33,777 bases of DNA from NCBI GenBank assembly GCA_947629805.1, contig CANRFE010000001.1, positions 1 to 33,777 of the forward strand, read 5' to 3'. The notes below the pieces were generated by a model. That model had not been told where the DNA came from. It did no database searches and was given only the letters and a program-made list of their open reading frames with translations. How positions within the stretch are numbered: the first letter of the stretch is position 1; each line of letters starts with the position of its first letter. The position numbers and the translations under genes are program-made. The DNA comes from an uncultured Clostridia bacterium. Lineage in GTDB: Bacteria > Bacillota > Clostridia > TANB77 > CAG-508. Positions 8,854-18,270 of the stretch are shown piece by piece.

Positions 8854-10573
8854 GATTATTTCTTTATCCTTTTTTATTTTTTCTATTTCTTCAAACCTTT
8901 TTATTTTTGCTGTTGTAGTTTTAATCATGGGTTCTTCTGTTATAATGATATTTTTTATATGTTGATAGTTTGGTAAATTTTGATTGATATTTTTAATGTC
9001 TTTCCATATTTTTTCCTTTCTTTCTTGCTCTGCTACCTGATTTTCTTGCATCCATTCTGGATTATACACAATCTTGGCAGATATTATAAAATCATCTTCT
9101 TTTGGCATACCAAATACCATACTCTCTTCTACATATGGCAAATGATTAAGAATCTCTTCTAATTCTTCTGGGTAAATATTCTTTCCATTTTTCAAGACAA
9201 TGACATTTTTCTTTCTTCCTGTAATAAAAATATACCCATCTTTATCTTGGTAACCCAAATCGCCTGTATAAAACCAACCATCTTTTAATACTTCTTTGGT
9301 TGCCCTATCTTCTTCGTAATAACCAAGCATTACATTAGGGCCTTTTGCAATAATTTCTCCAATTCCTTCTTCATTAGGAGAATCGATTTTTACTTCCACA
9401 TTTGCTAAAGGATACCCAATTGAACCATAACGAATATACTTTTCATTTTCCGCTGTAAGAACAGGTGAAGTTTCTGTTAGTCCATAACCTTGCACGGTTA
9501 AAATTCCAAAATCATTAAGTCCTTTTGCTACGTTTTTATCAAGAGCAGAAGCACCACTTACAACAAAACGAAGATTTCCTCCTAATGGTTCTATAATCTT
9601 GTGAAATACTTTTCTTCGTATATCGATTCCTAATTTCAATAAAAAGTTGGTAATGGGAATAATTCTGTCAATTAATTTTGCTTTTCCTTGTTTTTCTATT
9701 TCTTTTCTAATTTTTTTATACATCGTTTCTAATAATAAAGGAACACATACAAAAATAGATACTTTATACTCTTTTAAATTGCTCTGAATATGACGAATTC
9801 CATCACAAAATACATTGGTTGCACCGTTTACTTAAGAAAAAGAAAAGACCTGTACTTCCAAAGGTATGGTGAAATGGTAAAAAAGCTAAATTAACATCTG
9901 TATCATAAACTTTCTCTGCCATACTTAAAGCATAAATATTAGAAGCAATGTTCTTATGCGAAAGCATAACTGCTTTTGAAGTAGAGGTAGTACCAGAAGT
10001 AAAGAGTATTACTTGCATTTCTTCTTCGTGAATGTCTGCTTTTATAAAGTCTTCATAACCTTGCTGCAATAATTCTTTGCCTTCTTTTATTAAGGTTGGT
10101 AAACTTTGAAATTCTTTTTGTTCCTCCATGCAAATAAAATGCTTTATTTTTGTTTCCTTTTTTTCCTGTATTTGTTTCATAATACTAGCATATTTTTCAT
10201 CAAAAATAATAGCATCTGCATTGCTTCTTTGTAACAAAGATAAAATTTCATTTTCTGGGAGCCCTTTGTCTAATGGAATGACAATACCCGTTCCATTTAT
10301 AATGGCAAAATAGCTTAGCACCCACTCATAACGGTTTGGGCTAATAATTGCAATACGTTTATTCTTCAGTCCTCGTTTCATCAAACTAGAACCTAATGCA
10401 TTTATTTCTATTCCAAATTGTTCATACGTTACAACCTTATATTTTTCTTTCTCTTCCTGTTTATTTTTTATAATAAAAGCTTTATGGTCTGCATATTTTT
10501 TTATTGCATTTTGCATAATCTCCCTTAAATCCTTAAATTCTTCTGCTTGGTAAAGCATATTTTTCGATTTCAT
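8842..10573 (-). CDS. AMP-forming long-chain acyl-CoA synthetase; reading frame shifts +1 at codon 250 (CGG)
   Basis: An adenylate-forming enzyme activating fatty acids to acyl-CoA. The first frame gives 256 residues, with the ATP motif TSGTTSTSKAV at 192-202 and FLPFHHTFGSTG, and ends at 9803. The +1 frame carries GATNVFCDGIRHIQSNLKEY, then VCVPLLLETMYKKI, YGLTETSP, GWFYTGDLG and GRKKNVIVLKNGKN, to 8842. Skipping one C of the CGG at 9824-9826 joins them into 576 residues with every core adenylation motif in order, a normal length for the family. ATG follows AAGGAG. Zero-frame translation would stop seven codons after the CGG. It is either a frameshift-expressed gene, a young pseudogene or an error; the same signature in ffh favours the first. 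Confidence 0.88.
9823..9829 (-). promoter_or_regulatory. candidate +1 frameshift site AAA-CGG-T in the acyl-CoA synthetase gene
   Basis: On the - strand the gene reads AGT AAA CGG TGC AAC CAA TGT ATT TTG TGA. Skipping the C of CGG gives AAA GGT GCA ACC AAT (KGATN), which continues the family's FL-x-GAT-V--DG segment to the end. Deleting an A from the AAA run would also restore the frame, so this site alone does not prove the position. Confidence 0.6.
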
Positions 10574-10587
10574 AAAAATTTCTCCTT

Positions 10588-10655
10588 ACTTTTTTATTCT
10601 TTATTTCTATTTTTTAATAAAAAAAAGACCATACTGTTTAGGTATCGCCTTTTGC
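10588..10655 (-). terminator. probable terminator after the HD hydrolase gene
   Basis: The - strand carries GGCGATAC-CTAAACA-GTATGGTC, an imperfect stem with one mismatch, followed by a run of T (TTTTTTTT). It lies between the HD hydrolase stop (10724) and the acyl-CoA synthetase start (10573). Confidence 0.5.
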
Positions 10656-10723
10656 ATTTTTATTGTAACATAGTTCTGGTTTTCTTTCTATAAAACTGAC
10701 TACTTATTCCAAAGAATAAATTT

Positions 10724-11254
10724 TTATACATCATAAAAATAGGTTGCTTCTAAATCTGCTTCATGCATGTATAAAGCAAGGGGATATTTTTTATAAGCTT
10801 GTCCAATTGTACCATAAAATTCTTTTGGCTCTGTAAAGCCCATGTGCCAACGGATAGCATAACGTTCTTCTGGTGTCAATTTAATAAATTCTGATAACAT
10901 CATAACAGATTTTTCCCCATGTCCATAAGGAATGGAATCTTCTACTGTATAATACGGTACTTTTTCCCATACGCCTTGTTCATTTTTTGCATTACGATAA
11001 TCTACCTTATAATAATTTACTTTACAAATATCATGTAATAAGGCAATAATTTTAACAGAATCCGAATCTTCGGTTTTCGTTTTCAAAATTTCATATACCT
11101 TCGTACTATGTTCTAATAAACCACCTTTATAGCATCCATGAAAACGTGTACTAGCAGGCGCTTCAAAAAAATCAGAGTGATTTAAGAATTCAATTAACTG
11201 ATCCATCCCTTCTCTTTTAACTTGCTTTAAGATATTGATAAATTCTTCCTTCAT
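10724..11254 (-). CDS. HD-domain hydrolase
   Basis: A 176-residue protein of the HD superfamily. The metal ligands are visible as GGLLEHS (H), LLHDICK (HD pair, near 87), YGHGEKS (H) and IRWHMGF (H). This set is typical of short clostridial HD phosphohydrolases that act on nucleotides; the substrate is unknown. The ATG follows AAAGGAGAAAG. Its first 38 bases overlap the end of the upstream CmpB-like gene, so the two are translationally coupled. Confidence 0.8.
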   Translation of the reverse strand: MKEEFINILKQVKREGMDQLIEFLNHSDFFEAPASTRFHGCYKGGLLEHSTKVYEILKTKTEDSDSVKIIALLHDICKVNYYKVDYRNAKNEQGVWEKVPYYTVEDSIPYGHGEKSVMMLSEFIKLTPEERYAIRWHMGFTEPKEFYGTIGQAYKKYPLALYMHEADLEATYFYDV

Positions 11255-12092
11255 TTCTTTCTCCTTTCAAAATAGATTCTAATTCATTTTTTAAGTTTTT
11301 ATCAAATTTGTAATAATATGGCTCAATATCTGGGAAAAAGCTATCAAAATAAATAATATTTCCGTTTTTATCAATAGCCTTCAAATTGGGAAATGTGCGA
11401 ATAATTTTTCGATTAGAAAAAAAGGTATTAATGATATTGGCTAATTTTTCATTACTATAGTATTTTTCATATAAGTTTTCCATTTTTTCTTTAGCATTTA
11501 CTTGTATGTCATGTTCATGAATCATGCGAAGATAAAACATATTAATTGCAAAGCCTGTTAAAATAAAATCTACAAATAAAAATAAGATTACCATTGTAGT
11601 CATAATTTTAAGTGTTTTAAGAGAAAACTTTTTTTGTATCCATGCTATTAGCTTATCTATTCTAGGATTTGCATACGAAATCAAATAAATTGCTAAAAAC
11701 CCCCAAAACAAAGAAAAAAATACGCAAATTCTGCCATGAATATTAAGAGGCATATTAGAATAATCCCACCAAATAACATGAAAAATTTTTTCTCCCAAAA
11801 AACTAATGATATATTCTGTAACAGAGCCAATCAGAAAACCACCCCAAAATAGAGTGTTATTGTTTTTCTTAAAATACTGTAAAAAAACAATCATAATAAC
11901 AGCACCTAAGCCATAAATAGAACAAAATGGACCATATAAAAAGCTTTGTCTACTTTCCCACGTTCCTTTTGTCATCATACTATATAAGGTTTCAATTACA
12001 TAACCTAACACACTATAAATAATAAAATATGCCAAAATTCTCCATATACTAAAACCTAAAATGGTCCATTTCTTTTTCGTATTTTCTTCCAT
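11217..12092 (-). CDS. putative ABC-transporter type IV (CmpB-like, PF06541) membrane protein
   Basis: A 291-residue protein. The N-terminal half (about 15-165) has five or six hydrophobic helices and motifs typical of the PF06541 family: IYSVLGYVIETLY, FLYGPFCSIYGLGA and WWDYSNMPLNIHGRIC. The C-terminal 100 residues are polar and lysine/asparagine-rich, perhaps a cytoplasmic tail. The transport annotation of this family is weakly supported. It starts 42 bases after the DUF1294 gene and overlaps the HD hydrolase gene downstream, so an operon is likely. Confidence 0.8.
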   Translation of the reverse strand: MEENTKKKWTILGFSIWRILAYFIIYSVLGYVIETLYSMMTKGTWESRQSFLYGPFCSIYGLGAVIMIVFLQYFKKNNNTLFWGGFLIGSVTEYIISFLGEKIFHVIWWDYSNMPLNIHGRICVFFSLFWGFLAIYLISYANPRIDKLIAWIQKKFSLKTLKIMTTMVILFLFVDFILTGFAINMFYLRMIHEHDIQVNAKEKMENLYEKYYSNEKLANIINTFFSNRKIIRTFPNLKAIDKNGNIIYFDSFFPDIEPYYYKFDKNLKNELESILKGERNEGRIYQYLKAS

Positions 12093-12134
12093 TTCTTTTT
12101 TCCTTTCTATGCTTACATAAAATCTTCTTAGAAG

Positions 12135-12440
12135 TTAAAAGAAAAAGCCATAGTAAATTCCTACTAGTATTTCAAAAATAAGAATAGCAGGAAAACCTAT
12201 TACAAACCTCGGCTTCTGCGTTTTGTGTCGAAAAATATACATGCCAGCTATTCCGCCAATTCCACCACCTAATAAAACCAGAAAAAACAAAGTAGATTCC
12301 TTTATTCTCCATTTTGCATATTTTGCTTTTCTTTTATCTAACCACATTGCAAAAAAAGTTAGTAGGTTTATCATAATAAAATAAATAAGGATATTGGGAA
12401 CTGTAAAAATTTTGCTAAAGTCTATTCTTGTTTCAAACAT
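12135..12440 (-). CDS. DUF1294 family membrane protein
   Basis: A 101-residue protein with three hydrophobic stretches. The DUF1294 pattern is clear: MWLDKRKAKYAKWRIKE, then LLGGGIGGIAGMYIFRHKTQKPRF. The function of the family is unknown. ATG follows AAAAGGGGAAAAG. It appears to be the first gene of the run towards the HD hydrolase, with a -10 box just upstream. Confidence 0.85.
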   Translation of the reverse strand: MFETRIDFSKIFTVPNILIYFIMINLLTFFAMWLDKRKAKYAKWRIKESTLFFLVLLGGGIGGIAGMYIFRHKTQKPRFVIGFPAILIFEILVGIYYGFFF

Positions 12441-12473
12441 CTTTTCTTTTCCCCTTTTCTAAAAGATAGTTTC

Positions 12474-12479
12474 ATTATA
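12474..12479 (-). promoter_or_regulatory. candidate -10 box (TGA-TATAAT) for the DUF1294 operon
   Basis: The - strand reads TGATATAAT, an extended -10 form, 34 bases upstream of the DUF1294 ATG. No good -35 hexamer is visible at 17 bases, which fits an extended -10 promoter. Confidence 0.45.
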
Positions 12480-12539
12480 TCATATTTTTTTATTTTGTAT
12501 AGTTCTTTTCTATTTTAATTTTTTTGGTTTTATGTTAAT

Positions 12540-12568
12540 TTGCATTTTTTCTTATCTTGTGCTATAAT
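12540..12568 (+). promoter_or_regulatory. sigma-A promoter of the unrecognised gene at 12617
   Basis: TTGCAT (12540-12545), a 17-nt spacer and TATAAT (12563-12568), with TG one base before the -10. The start codon follows 49 bases later, after a GAAGGTGA ribosome site. Confidence 0.7.
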
Positions 12569-12616
12569 AGAAATGTGTTAAAAAATACGTAAAGAGAAAA
12601 AGAAGGTGAAATTTTT

Positions 12617-13324
12617 ATGTACGAAAGCTATAAATTTTTTCCTATGGAAGAACGACAATGGAATCAATCTTTTTTAGATGCCACAAAACAAGGAGATAAG
12701 AAAAAAGTATTCGAATTATTAAGGCAAGCTGGTGAAGTTTACCTAGACGAATACTATATTGACCATTCTATTTTTAAGTTAAACCAAACGAATATTTCTT
12801 CAGAAAAGAAAGAAAAACTATTAGCCGACCTAAAAAAATGTAAAATTGTAAAAGAAGTAGCAGAACAAAAAGACACGCTAGCAATTAAAACTTCTTCTAC
12901 TCCTATTATGGTATCAAAGTTGTCCAATCTTATTCCTGGCATTGAAAATATTACACCTTCAAAACAAAAAGACAATATTGTAAATAAAAGCGTTTATCGT
13001 TCTGAATATATTTCTCAAATGTTAAGCTTTCCCAATAGTGTTGTTACAGGCTATACGTATGGCATTGCAGATAAAGCCAAAAGTATAAATACTTGGGTAG
13101 AATTCAAAAATCATAAAAATCAAGAATTTGTTGTATTTCCTGATACAAATACGGTATATAATAAAGAAGGATTTTACTTCTTAAAACATGCAGAACCCAT
13201 AAAAAAAGTAGCTAGTGATGATTTAAGAGGAAAATCTTCTGTTGGCAAAGGTTCTTCTTATAGTGAACTTGGTATGCCAGCTGTAGATGTCGACATAGAA
13301 ATTGATATGAATGATGAAAGATAA
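12617..13324 (+). CDS. protein of unknown function, mostly soluble
   Basis: A 235-residue protein I cannot assign. There is no signal peptide and no clear membrane helix. Residues 1-95 look helical and charged; the middle (about 125-200) has mixed strand-like stretches (SVVTGYTYGIADKAKSINTW, EFVVFPDTNTVYNKEGFYFL). The C-terminus is Ser/Gly-rich, then acidic (VDVDIEIDMNDER). It stands alone on the + strand between two - strand blocks, with its own promoter and a strong terminator, convergent with polC. Confidence 0.75.
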   Translation: MYESYKFFPMEERQWNQSFLDATKQGDKKKVFELLRQAGEVYLDEYYIDHSIFKLNQTNISSEKKEKLLADLKKCKIVKEVAEQKDTLAIKTSSTPIMVSKLSNLIPGIENITPSKQKDNIVNKSVYRSEYISQMLSFPNSVVTGYTYGIADKAKSINTWVEFKNHKNQEFVVFPDTNTVYNKEGFYFLKHAEPIKKVASDDLRGKSSVGKGSSYSELGMPAVDVDIEIDMNDER

Positions 13325-13350
13325 AAAGTACCTTTTAGGTACTTTTTTCT
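13323..13350. terminator. bidirectional rho-independent terminator between the 12617 gene and polC
   Basis: A perfect 10-bp stem, AAAAAGTACC / GGTACTTTTT, with loop TTTTA. It starts inside the stop codon of the + strand gene. The T run after the stem serves the + strand, and the A run before it gives T's on the - strand, so it can stop polC transcripts too. Confidence 0.85.
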
Positions 13351-13359
13351 TTTTTTCTT

Positions 13360-13412
13360 AATGTCCCAAAAGGGACAGATACTCCTTTAGAAAACGTCCC
13401 TAATGCGACATT
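13360..13412 (-). repeat. palindromic repeat, copy B (longer variant)
   Basis: A 53-bp member of the same family as the copies at 5929 and 32210. Its ends are AATGTCCC and GCGACATT. It contains the core CTTTAGAAAACGTCCCTAATG shared with copy C, plus about 16 extra bases that carry a second hairpin, GTCCC-AAAA-GGGAC. It reaches into the polC stop codon (13411-13413). Confidence 0.75.
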
Positions 13413-16400
13413 AACTAAAAAGGCTCATTTGGTTACTTTGGCTCATGCCTTGTAAGCAACCGAATTTTTGTAAAAGCTCTACTACAGATTTTCCTATTTT
13501 GGAACGTACTTGCATATCATCAATTGACATGAATTTTCCTTCTTTTTTTGCATCTTCAATTCCTTCTGCTGCCACGGTTCCAAGTCCTGGTATACTATTT
13601 AGAGGTGGTCTTATTTTTCCGTCTTCTACTTGGAATTTTGTACTATGGGATTTATATAAGTCCATTGGTAAGAAGCTTATACCTCTCTCATACATTTCTA
13701 GAACTAATTCTAAAATAGCATACATGTTTTTATCTTTAGCAGTCGCACTATTGCCTGCTAGTTCTATTTCTTTCATTTTATTTTTCACTTTTTCTTTTCC
13801 ATAACACATCACTTCACTATCAAATTCATCTGCACGAATGGTAAAATATGCTGCATAGTAAGCTACTGGTTCATGTACCTTAAACCACGCAATACGAAAA
13901 GCATTGGTTACATAGGCTGCTGCATGAGCTTTTGGGAACATGTATTTAATTTTTTCACAAGATTTTATATACCAGTCTGGTACGTCATGTTCTTTCATTA
14001 AAGCTACATATTCTGCCCATTTTTCTTTATCTTTTAAGGCTTTCCCCTTACGCACTACTTCCATAATTTTGAAAGCTGGGTTTGGTGGAACACCTTTTTT
14101 AATTAAGTAAATCATAATATCGTCACGGCAACAAATTGCCTCGTTTAAGGTTACTGTTCCATCTTCAATTAGACTTTGTGCATTGCCAAGCCATACGTCT
14201 GTACCATGTGATAACCCAGAAATACGAATTAGTTCGTCAAAAGTAGTTGGTTTGGTATCCACTAACATTCCTCTTACAAATTTCGTTCCAAACTCTGGAA
14301 TTCCATAACTTCCTACCTCACTTCTAATTTGCTCTGGTGTTACCCCTAGAGCATTTGTGGAACTAAAAATAGACATGGTTTCTTTATCGTCTAATGGTAC
14401 CTTCGTTGGGTCTATTCCAGTTAAGTCATATAGCATACGAATCATAGTTGGATCATCGTGTCCTAGAATATCTAATTTTAATAAATTTTGGTCAATAGAG
14501 TGATAATCAAAGTGCGTCGTTATAATATCAGAATCTGGGTCATCTGCTGGATGTTGTACGGGTGTGAATTCATAAATTTCTCTTCCTTTTGGTACAACAA
14601 TAATTCCTCCTGGATGTTGCCCTGTAGTTCTTTTTACTCCTGTACAACCTTGCGAAACTCTAACAATTTCTGCATTGCTAACAGGAATGTTTCTTTCTTC
14701 ATAATATTTTTTAACATATCCATAAGCTGTTTTATCTGCTACCGTTCCTACCGTTCCCGCTTTGAAAGTAGTACCTTTTCCAAAAATTACTTCCGTATAT
14801 TTATGGGCTTTTGCTTGATATTCTCCTGAAAAGTTTAAGTCAATATCTGGCTCTTTATCCCCATTAAAGCCAAGAAAGGTCTCAAATGGTATGTCAATTC
14901 CATCTTTTAACATTTTTGTGCCACAATGTGGGCAAGTTTTATCTGGTAAATCAAAACCACATTGATAACCATAATCTGTAAAATCTGAATATTTACAATT
15001 TGGGCATCGATAGTGTGGTGGTAGTGAATTTACTTCTGTAATTCCCGTCATATTGGCTACAAAAGAAGAACCTACAGAACCACGCGATCCTACAATATAG
15101 CCATCTTCATTTGATTTCCATACTAATTTTTGCGCAATAATATACATTACAGAGAATCCATTTTTTATAATGGAATTTAATTCTTTATCTAGTCTTTCTT
15201 GTACAATTGGTGGAAGTGGATCCCCATATAATTCATGTGCTTTGGTAAATGCAATGTCTTTAATGGTTTGCTCACATCCCTCAATATAAGGAGGACATTT
15301 TTCTGGGGAAATGGGGCTAATTCTTTCACACATATCAGCCACTTTATTCGTATTGGTTACTACTACTTCATAGGCCTTTTCTTTTCCTAAATAGGCAAAT
15401 TCTTCTAGCATTTCCTCTGTAGTTCTTAAATAAAGTGGTGCTTGAACATCGGCATCTTCATAGCCTTGCCCTGCCATTAAAATTCTTCTATATATTTCAT
15501 CTTGTGGATCCATAAAATGAACATCACAAGTAGCAACTACTAATTTTCCTAACTTTTCGCCCAAGGCTACAATTTTGCGATTGATGTCTTCTACTGCTTT
15601 TGCATCTGGTAAAGTACCATTTCGAACCATATACATATTATTTCCTGTTGGCTGAATTTCTAAGTAGTCATAGTCTTTTGCTATTTCTTCTATTGCCTCC
15701 TCCTCTTTTCCTTCTACAATGGCACGATATAACTCTCCTGCTTCACATGCACTTCCTAAAATAAGCCCTTCCGAATACTTTTTATAAATTGATTTTAAAA
15801 TACGTGGTTTTTTATAAAAATAATGTAAATGAGAAAGGGACACTAATTTATACAAATTTTTTAGTCCTACATAGTCTTTGGCTAAAATAATAGCATGGTA
15901 GCTTGGAAGTTTTTTATAATTGGTATTTTTCTCTTCTTGTTTATCAATTTCCTCTAGCGTTTTTACCCCTTTTTCTTCCAACATTTTTAACATGACTTTT
16001 AATACTTTTACTGTCGTATCTACATCATCTAGCGCTCTATGAGCAACCTCTACCGTAATTCCTAATTTTTCTGCAATGATACCTAGTTTATATTTTTTGA
16101 AATCTGGAAACAAGTCTTTAGCTAAACGTAAAGTATCCATATAAGTATTTTCTAAGGAATATCCTAATTGCTTTGCATTATATTTTAGAAAACCAATATC
16201 AAAATCTGCATTATGTGCTACAAGTACACTATCTCCAATGAATTCTAACATTTTCGGAAATACTTTGTCGATAGTTTCTGCATCTTTTACCATATCATCT
16301 GTAATATTGGTTACTTCTACCACCTTTTGTGGAATTGGTTTTTCTGGATTAACAAAACAAGAAAATTCCTCTACTACTTCTCCATTTTTCACTTTCATAA

Positions 16401-18207
16401 TTCCAATTTCTGTAATCTTTTCTGTACGAAAAGAAAGTCCTGTGGTTTCTAAATCAAGAACACAGAAGGTAGTATCTTCTAAAGTTTGTCCTTTTGCATT
16501 TGTTACAATTTGGCTTTTATCTGGTACAAGATACGCTTCCACCCCGTAAATTACTTTCATATCGGGATTGTCATATCCTAATAATTTATGTGCATCTGGA
16601 AAAGATTGTACCACTCCATGATCGGTAATGGCAATAGATTTCATTCCCCATTTCATAGCACGTTTTATTAAATCTGTAACCGGAGTAACTCCATCCATTT
16701 GGCTCATTTGCGTATGCATATGTAATTCTACTCTTTTTACTTCTGCATTGTCCATTCTTACTTCTCTTTGAATGCCATTAGAAGTAAGTATAGTATTTGC
16801 CATAATGGTAAGTTCCTTCGAAAAAGCATCCATTCCTGCTTTTCCTGAAAGTTTAATTCCCTTTGCCCCTTTTATTTTTCCTATCACTTTTTTACTATTT
16901 TCTTTCGTCAAAAAAGCTTTACAAGTAATGGTACTTGTTCCATCATAAACATCTATACTGAATAAAATTTTTCCACCTTTTAATTCTTTCTCTTCCATAT
17001 TGATGACTTCTCCATCAATACAAACATTGCCAGAATCTACACTTAAGTCCTGAATCTTCATAAGTGGTTCTTTTATTTGTATATTCATTCCTAAAATAAG
17101 GGGAGAATCTTCCTCTTCGGTTGGAAGTTTAGCAAAATTTTCTCCATTTACTTCTAAAATTGTATTAGCCATAATGGTAACATCCCCTGCAAAAGCATCT
17201 AAGCCTGCTTTTCCAATGGTTTTTATACCACTTGCTTTTTTTATTTTATCTGCTACTTGACTGCCTTCTTCCGCATTTTTAGTAAAAGATTTACAAGTAA
17301 TGCTACCCGTTCCATCGTAAATATCGTAAATAATCATGCCTTTTCCTGTTTTGGTTTCTCTTGCCTCACAGGTTATAACTCTTCCTTCAATGGTAATTCT
17401 TTTATTATCTGCCGTAATATCTTTAATTTTTATTTTATTTTCTTTTGCTTTGGAAATAGTTCCTAAAATAAGATTTTCTTCTTCGTCCCATTTTTCTAAT
17501 TCTTGTAGGTATTCTTCTTCTACTGGTATATCCTTATCTTCTAAAGGAGGTGGTTCTACAAAAGAATGTCCCTCTTCTTTTTTACTTTCTTCCTGTTCTA
17601 ATATAGCTTGTTCTTGTGCCTTTCGAATTTCTTGTTGTTGTCTCTGCCTTGCTAATTCTTCTCTTTTTTGCATTTCTTCTTGGGAGATTGCTTCTATATA
17701 AGTTACTTTATACTTTTTTCCGTAAATATTATACAAGATGGTAGATAAAATTTCATCTAATCTTTTGGCTATTAAAAAATCTTTTCCTTTCCCAAACAAC
17801 AATACATTGACCGCATTCTTTTCCACAGAAATTTTACTATTTTTTAGAATAGCTTTTGTCATAGGATGTTTACGAGCTAAATATTCTATCATATCTAGCC
17901 ATTCATTTTCTATGGTTTTCTCTATGGCATCTTGATCTACTGTTTCACATACTTTTTCTTCTTGTTCTTTTTGTGGTAACTCTACTTTCATTTCTACGGT
18001 TTGAATCCCAAAACGCCCTTCTATATATTGTTCAAAGGCTTCAATTTGTCTAATTGAAATTCTTTTTTTAGAAAATAAAACAATCTCAATAGAATTCGTT
18101 TTCTTATATAAATTTATAGATTTGATTTTGGCCTCTAGTATTTCCTGTGTTACCGAACGATAATCTTGAAATATTTCTTTTACCGTTTTATATGTTTCTT
18201 CGTTCAT
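13411..18207 (-). CDS. polC: DNA polymerase III alpha subunit, PolC type, with two OB domains
   Basis: The replicative polymerase of Bacillota. Start: the ATG at 18207 is preferred over an in-frame TTG nine bases upstream, as AGGGGGAAG lies before both. That gives 1598 residues, longer than the usual 1430-1470. In 1601-residue numbering, the order is an N-terminal domain, a charged linker (about 180-245), OB fold 1 (about 248-354), OB fold 2 (about 373-478), PHP domain from VELHMHTQMSQMDG (about 497), a DEDD exonuclease inserted with VLDLETTGLSFRTEKITEIG (about 586), then the polymerase with SRGSVGSSFVA, the zinc-binding C-P-C / C-HCG segment, and MFPKAHAAAYVTNAFRIAWF. The extra length is explained by the OB duplication. 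No in-frame CGG codon occurs in it. Confidence 0.97.
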   Translation of the reverse strand: MNEETYKTVKEIFQDYRSVTQEILEAKIKSINLYKKTNSIEIVLFSKKRISIRQIEAFEQYIEGRFGIQTVEMKVELPQKEQEEKVCETVDQDAIEKTIENEWLDMIEYLARKHPMTKAILKNSKISVEKNAVNVLLFGKGKDFLIAKRLDEILSTILYNIYGKKYKVTYIEAISQEEMQKREELARQRQQQEIRKAQEQAILEQEESKKEEGHSFVEPPPLEDKDIPVEEEYLQELEKWDEEENLILGTISKAKENKIKIKDITADNKRITIEGRVITCEARETKTGKGMIIYDIYDGTGSITCKSFTKNAEEGSQVADKIKKASGIKTIGKAGLDAFAGDVTIMANTILEVNGENFAKLPTEEEDSPLILGMNIQIKEPLMKIQDLSVDSGNVCIDGEVINMEEKELKGGKILFSIDVYDGTSTITCKAFLTKENSKKVIGKIKGAKGIKLSGKAGMDAFSKELTIMANTILTSNGIQREVRMDNAEVKRVELHMHTQMSQMDGVTPVTDLIKRAMKWGMKSIAITDHGVVQSFPDAHKLLGYDNPDMKVIYGVEAYLVPDKSQIVTNAKGQTLEDTTFCVLDLETTGLSFRTEKITEIGIMKVKNGEVVEEFSCFVNPEKPIPQKVVEVTNITDDMVKDAETIDKVFPKMLEFIGDSVLVAHNADFDIGFLKYNAKQLGYSLENTYMDTLRLAKDLFPDFKKYKLGIIAEKLGITVEVAHRALDDVDTTVKVLKVMLKMLEEKGVKTLEEIDKQEEKNTNYKKLPSYHAIILAKDYVGLKNLYKLVSLSHLHYFYKKPRILKSIYKKYSEGLILGSACEAGELYRAIVEGKEEEAIEEIAKDYDYLEIQPTGNNMYMVRNGTLPDAKAVEDINRKIVALGEKLGKLVVATCDVHFMDPQDEIYRRILMAGQGYEDADVQAPLYLRTTEEMLEEFAYLGKEKAYEVVVTNTNKVADMCERISPISPEKCPPYIEGCEQTIKDIAFTKAHELYGDPLPPIVQERLDKELNSIIKNGFSVMYIIAQKLVWKSNEDGYIVGSRGSVGSSFVANMTGITEVNSLPPHYRCPNCKYSDFTDYGYQCGFDLPDKTCPHCGTKMLKDGIDIPFETFLGFNGDKEPDIDLNFSGEYQAKAHKYTEVIFGKGTTFKAGTVGTVADKTAYGYVKKYYEERNIPVSNAEIVRVSQGCTGVKRTTGQHPGGIIVVPKGREIYEFTPVQHPADDPDSDIITTHFDYHSIDQNLLKLDILGHDDPTMIRMLYDLTGIDPTKVPLDDKETMSIFSSTNALGVTPEQIRSEVGSYGIPEFGTKFVRGMLVDTKPTTFDELIRISGLSHGTDVWLGNAQSLIEDGTVTLNEAICCRDDIMIYLIKKGVPPNPAFKIMEVVRKGKALKDKEKWAEYVALMKEHDVPDWYIKSCEKIKYMFPKAHAAAYVTNAFRIAWFKVHEPVAYYAAYFTIRADEFDSEVMCYGKEKVKNKMKEIELAGNSATAKDKNMYAILELVLEMYERGISFLPMDLYKSHSTKFQVEDGKIRPPLNSIPGLGTVAAEGIEDAKKEGKFMSIDDMQVRSKIGKSVVELLQKFGCLQGMSQSNQMSLFS

Positions 18208-18270
18208 ACAATTCAACTTCCCCCTGAAGTTTCCTTCTTAAAACTTTTTTCTTTTGTTTCATCTGTTTAT

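Noticed and set aside
8842..10573. Acyl-CoA synthetase as two separate genes or a decayed pseudogene
   Set aside because: The two frames overlap at one point, all adenylation motifs are present and in order, and there is no second ribosome site at the start of the downstream frame. One base accounts for the whole break.
14488..14829. Cys/Ile-rich + strand open frame inside polC
   Set aside because: It lies fully antisense to conserved polC sequence and has no supporting signals.
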